Part shown: piece after piece, positions 32,238 through 32,320 of the stretch
Layout: each line of letters opens with the position of its first letter
Numbering within the stretch: position 1 is the stretch's first letter
NCBI GenBank assembly: GCA_002838935.1
Contig: PGXE01000001.1
Coordinates: 1 to 32,320, forward strand
Direction: 5' to 3'
Source of the DNA: Thermoplasmata archaeon HGW-Thermoplasmata-1
GTDB lineage: Archaea > Thermoplasmatota > E2 > GCA-002838935
Length of the DNA: 32,320 bases
The notes under the pieces: generated by a model
What the model was told of the DNA's origin: nothing
Seen by the model: the letters and a program-made list of their open reading frames with translations, nothing else
Databases searched by the model: none
Made by a program: the position numbers and the translations under genes

Positions 32238-32320
32238 TTAGTCCTTTCTAACCAACACATACACCTTTTTTCCGATGTACTTCTTTGAGGATAGTATCAT
32301 CGCGCCGTTCCCTATCTTTT
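32238..32320 (-). CDS. 3' end of a DUF2080/AbrB-like small protein (partial)
   Basis: The minus strand is open from the window edge to a TAA at 32238. The last 26 codons read KIGNGAMILSS, KKYIGKKVYVLV and RKD. The pattern x-x-GN(G/S)-x-x-(hydrophobic)3-(P/S)-K-K-(Y/W)-(I/L)-GKKV resembles DUF2080, small AbrB-type swapped-hairpin proteins often next to IS transposases. The gene's start and any neighbouring transposase are outside the window. The gene is not in the ORF track because it is truncated. Confidence 0.5.
   Translation of the reverse strand, partial: KIGNGAMILSSKKYIGKKVYVLVRKD

Overview
The window is chromosomal DNA from an archaeon, probably a euryarchaeote-like lineage; I cannot place it more precisely. 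The evidence is the gene content: Trm1, a homomeric archaeal NAC, a THEP1-type NTPase, an ArgRS with the HVGRARN form of the HIGH motif, a GH57 amylase next to a GT4 synthase, and a bifunctional NnrE/NnrD. Promoter style agrees: many genes have a TATA-like element about 24-27 nt before the chosen ATG, as expected for leaderless archaeal mRNAs. Other genes have GGTGA/GGAGG-type Shine-Dalgarno sites. I used these signals to trim several over-long ORF-track starts.

Layout, left to right. 1-1.85 kb: an ABC-2 exporter (ATPase then permease, minus strand). 1.95-5.1 kb: isoleucyl-tRNA synthetase. 5.2-6.3 kb: a coupled winged-helix protein and ParA/MinD-like ATPase, divergent from a polytopic membrane protein (6.4-7.6 kb). 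7.9-11.5 kb: a surface cluster with a lipoprotein carrying DTTNGNI repeats, a coupled multi-pass membrane protein, and a third small lipoprotein broken by a stop and a frameshift. 11.6-14.1 kb (minus): an apparent operon of a CDP-alcohol phosphatidyltransferase, THEP1 and Trm1. 14.4-15.6 kb: tRNA-Phe(GAA), a small winged-helix regulator and a UPF0316 membrane protein. 15.6-16.0 kb: a gene-free stretch holding seven tandem copies of a 16-bp unit. 16.0-18.8 kb: a cation diffusion facilitator followed by a predicted m4C-type DNA methyltransferase and a small PD-(D/E)XK-like protein, which looks like a compact restriction-modification pair. 18.9-22.1 kb: an OPT transporter convergent with a DUF401 membrane protein. 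22.3-25.3 kb: NAC, divergent from NnrE/NnrD, then a DUF2238-like membrane protein, and after it a decayed fragment matching the last ~40 residues of NnrD. 25.4-29.8 kb: MscS channel, a signal-peptide/four-TM protein of unknown function, and ArgRS. 29.8-32.2 kb: an overlapping GT4 synthase/GH57 amylase pair. The right edge cuts into a small gene resembling DUF2080 transposase-associated proteins.

Most of the window is housekeeping (translation, tRNA modification, nucleotide repair, lipid headgroups, glucan metabolism, transport). The accessory signals are the predicted R-M pair, the 16-bp array, the surface-protein cluster with its decaying member, the NnrD tail remnant, the tRNA-Phe 3' end copy, and the DUF2080-like edge gene. 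I see no intact transposase, CRISPR array or rRNA.
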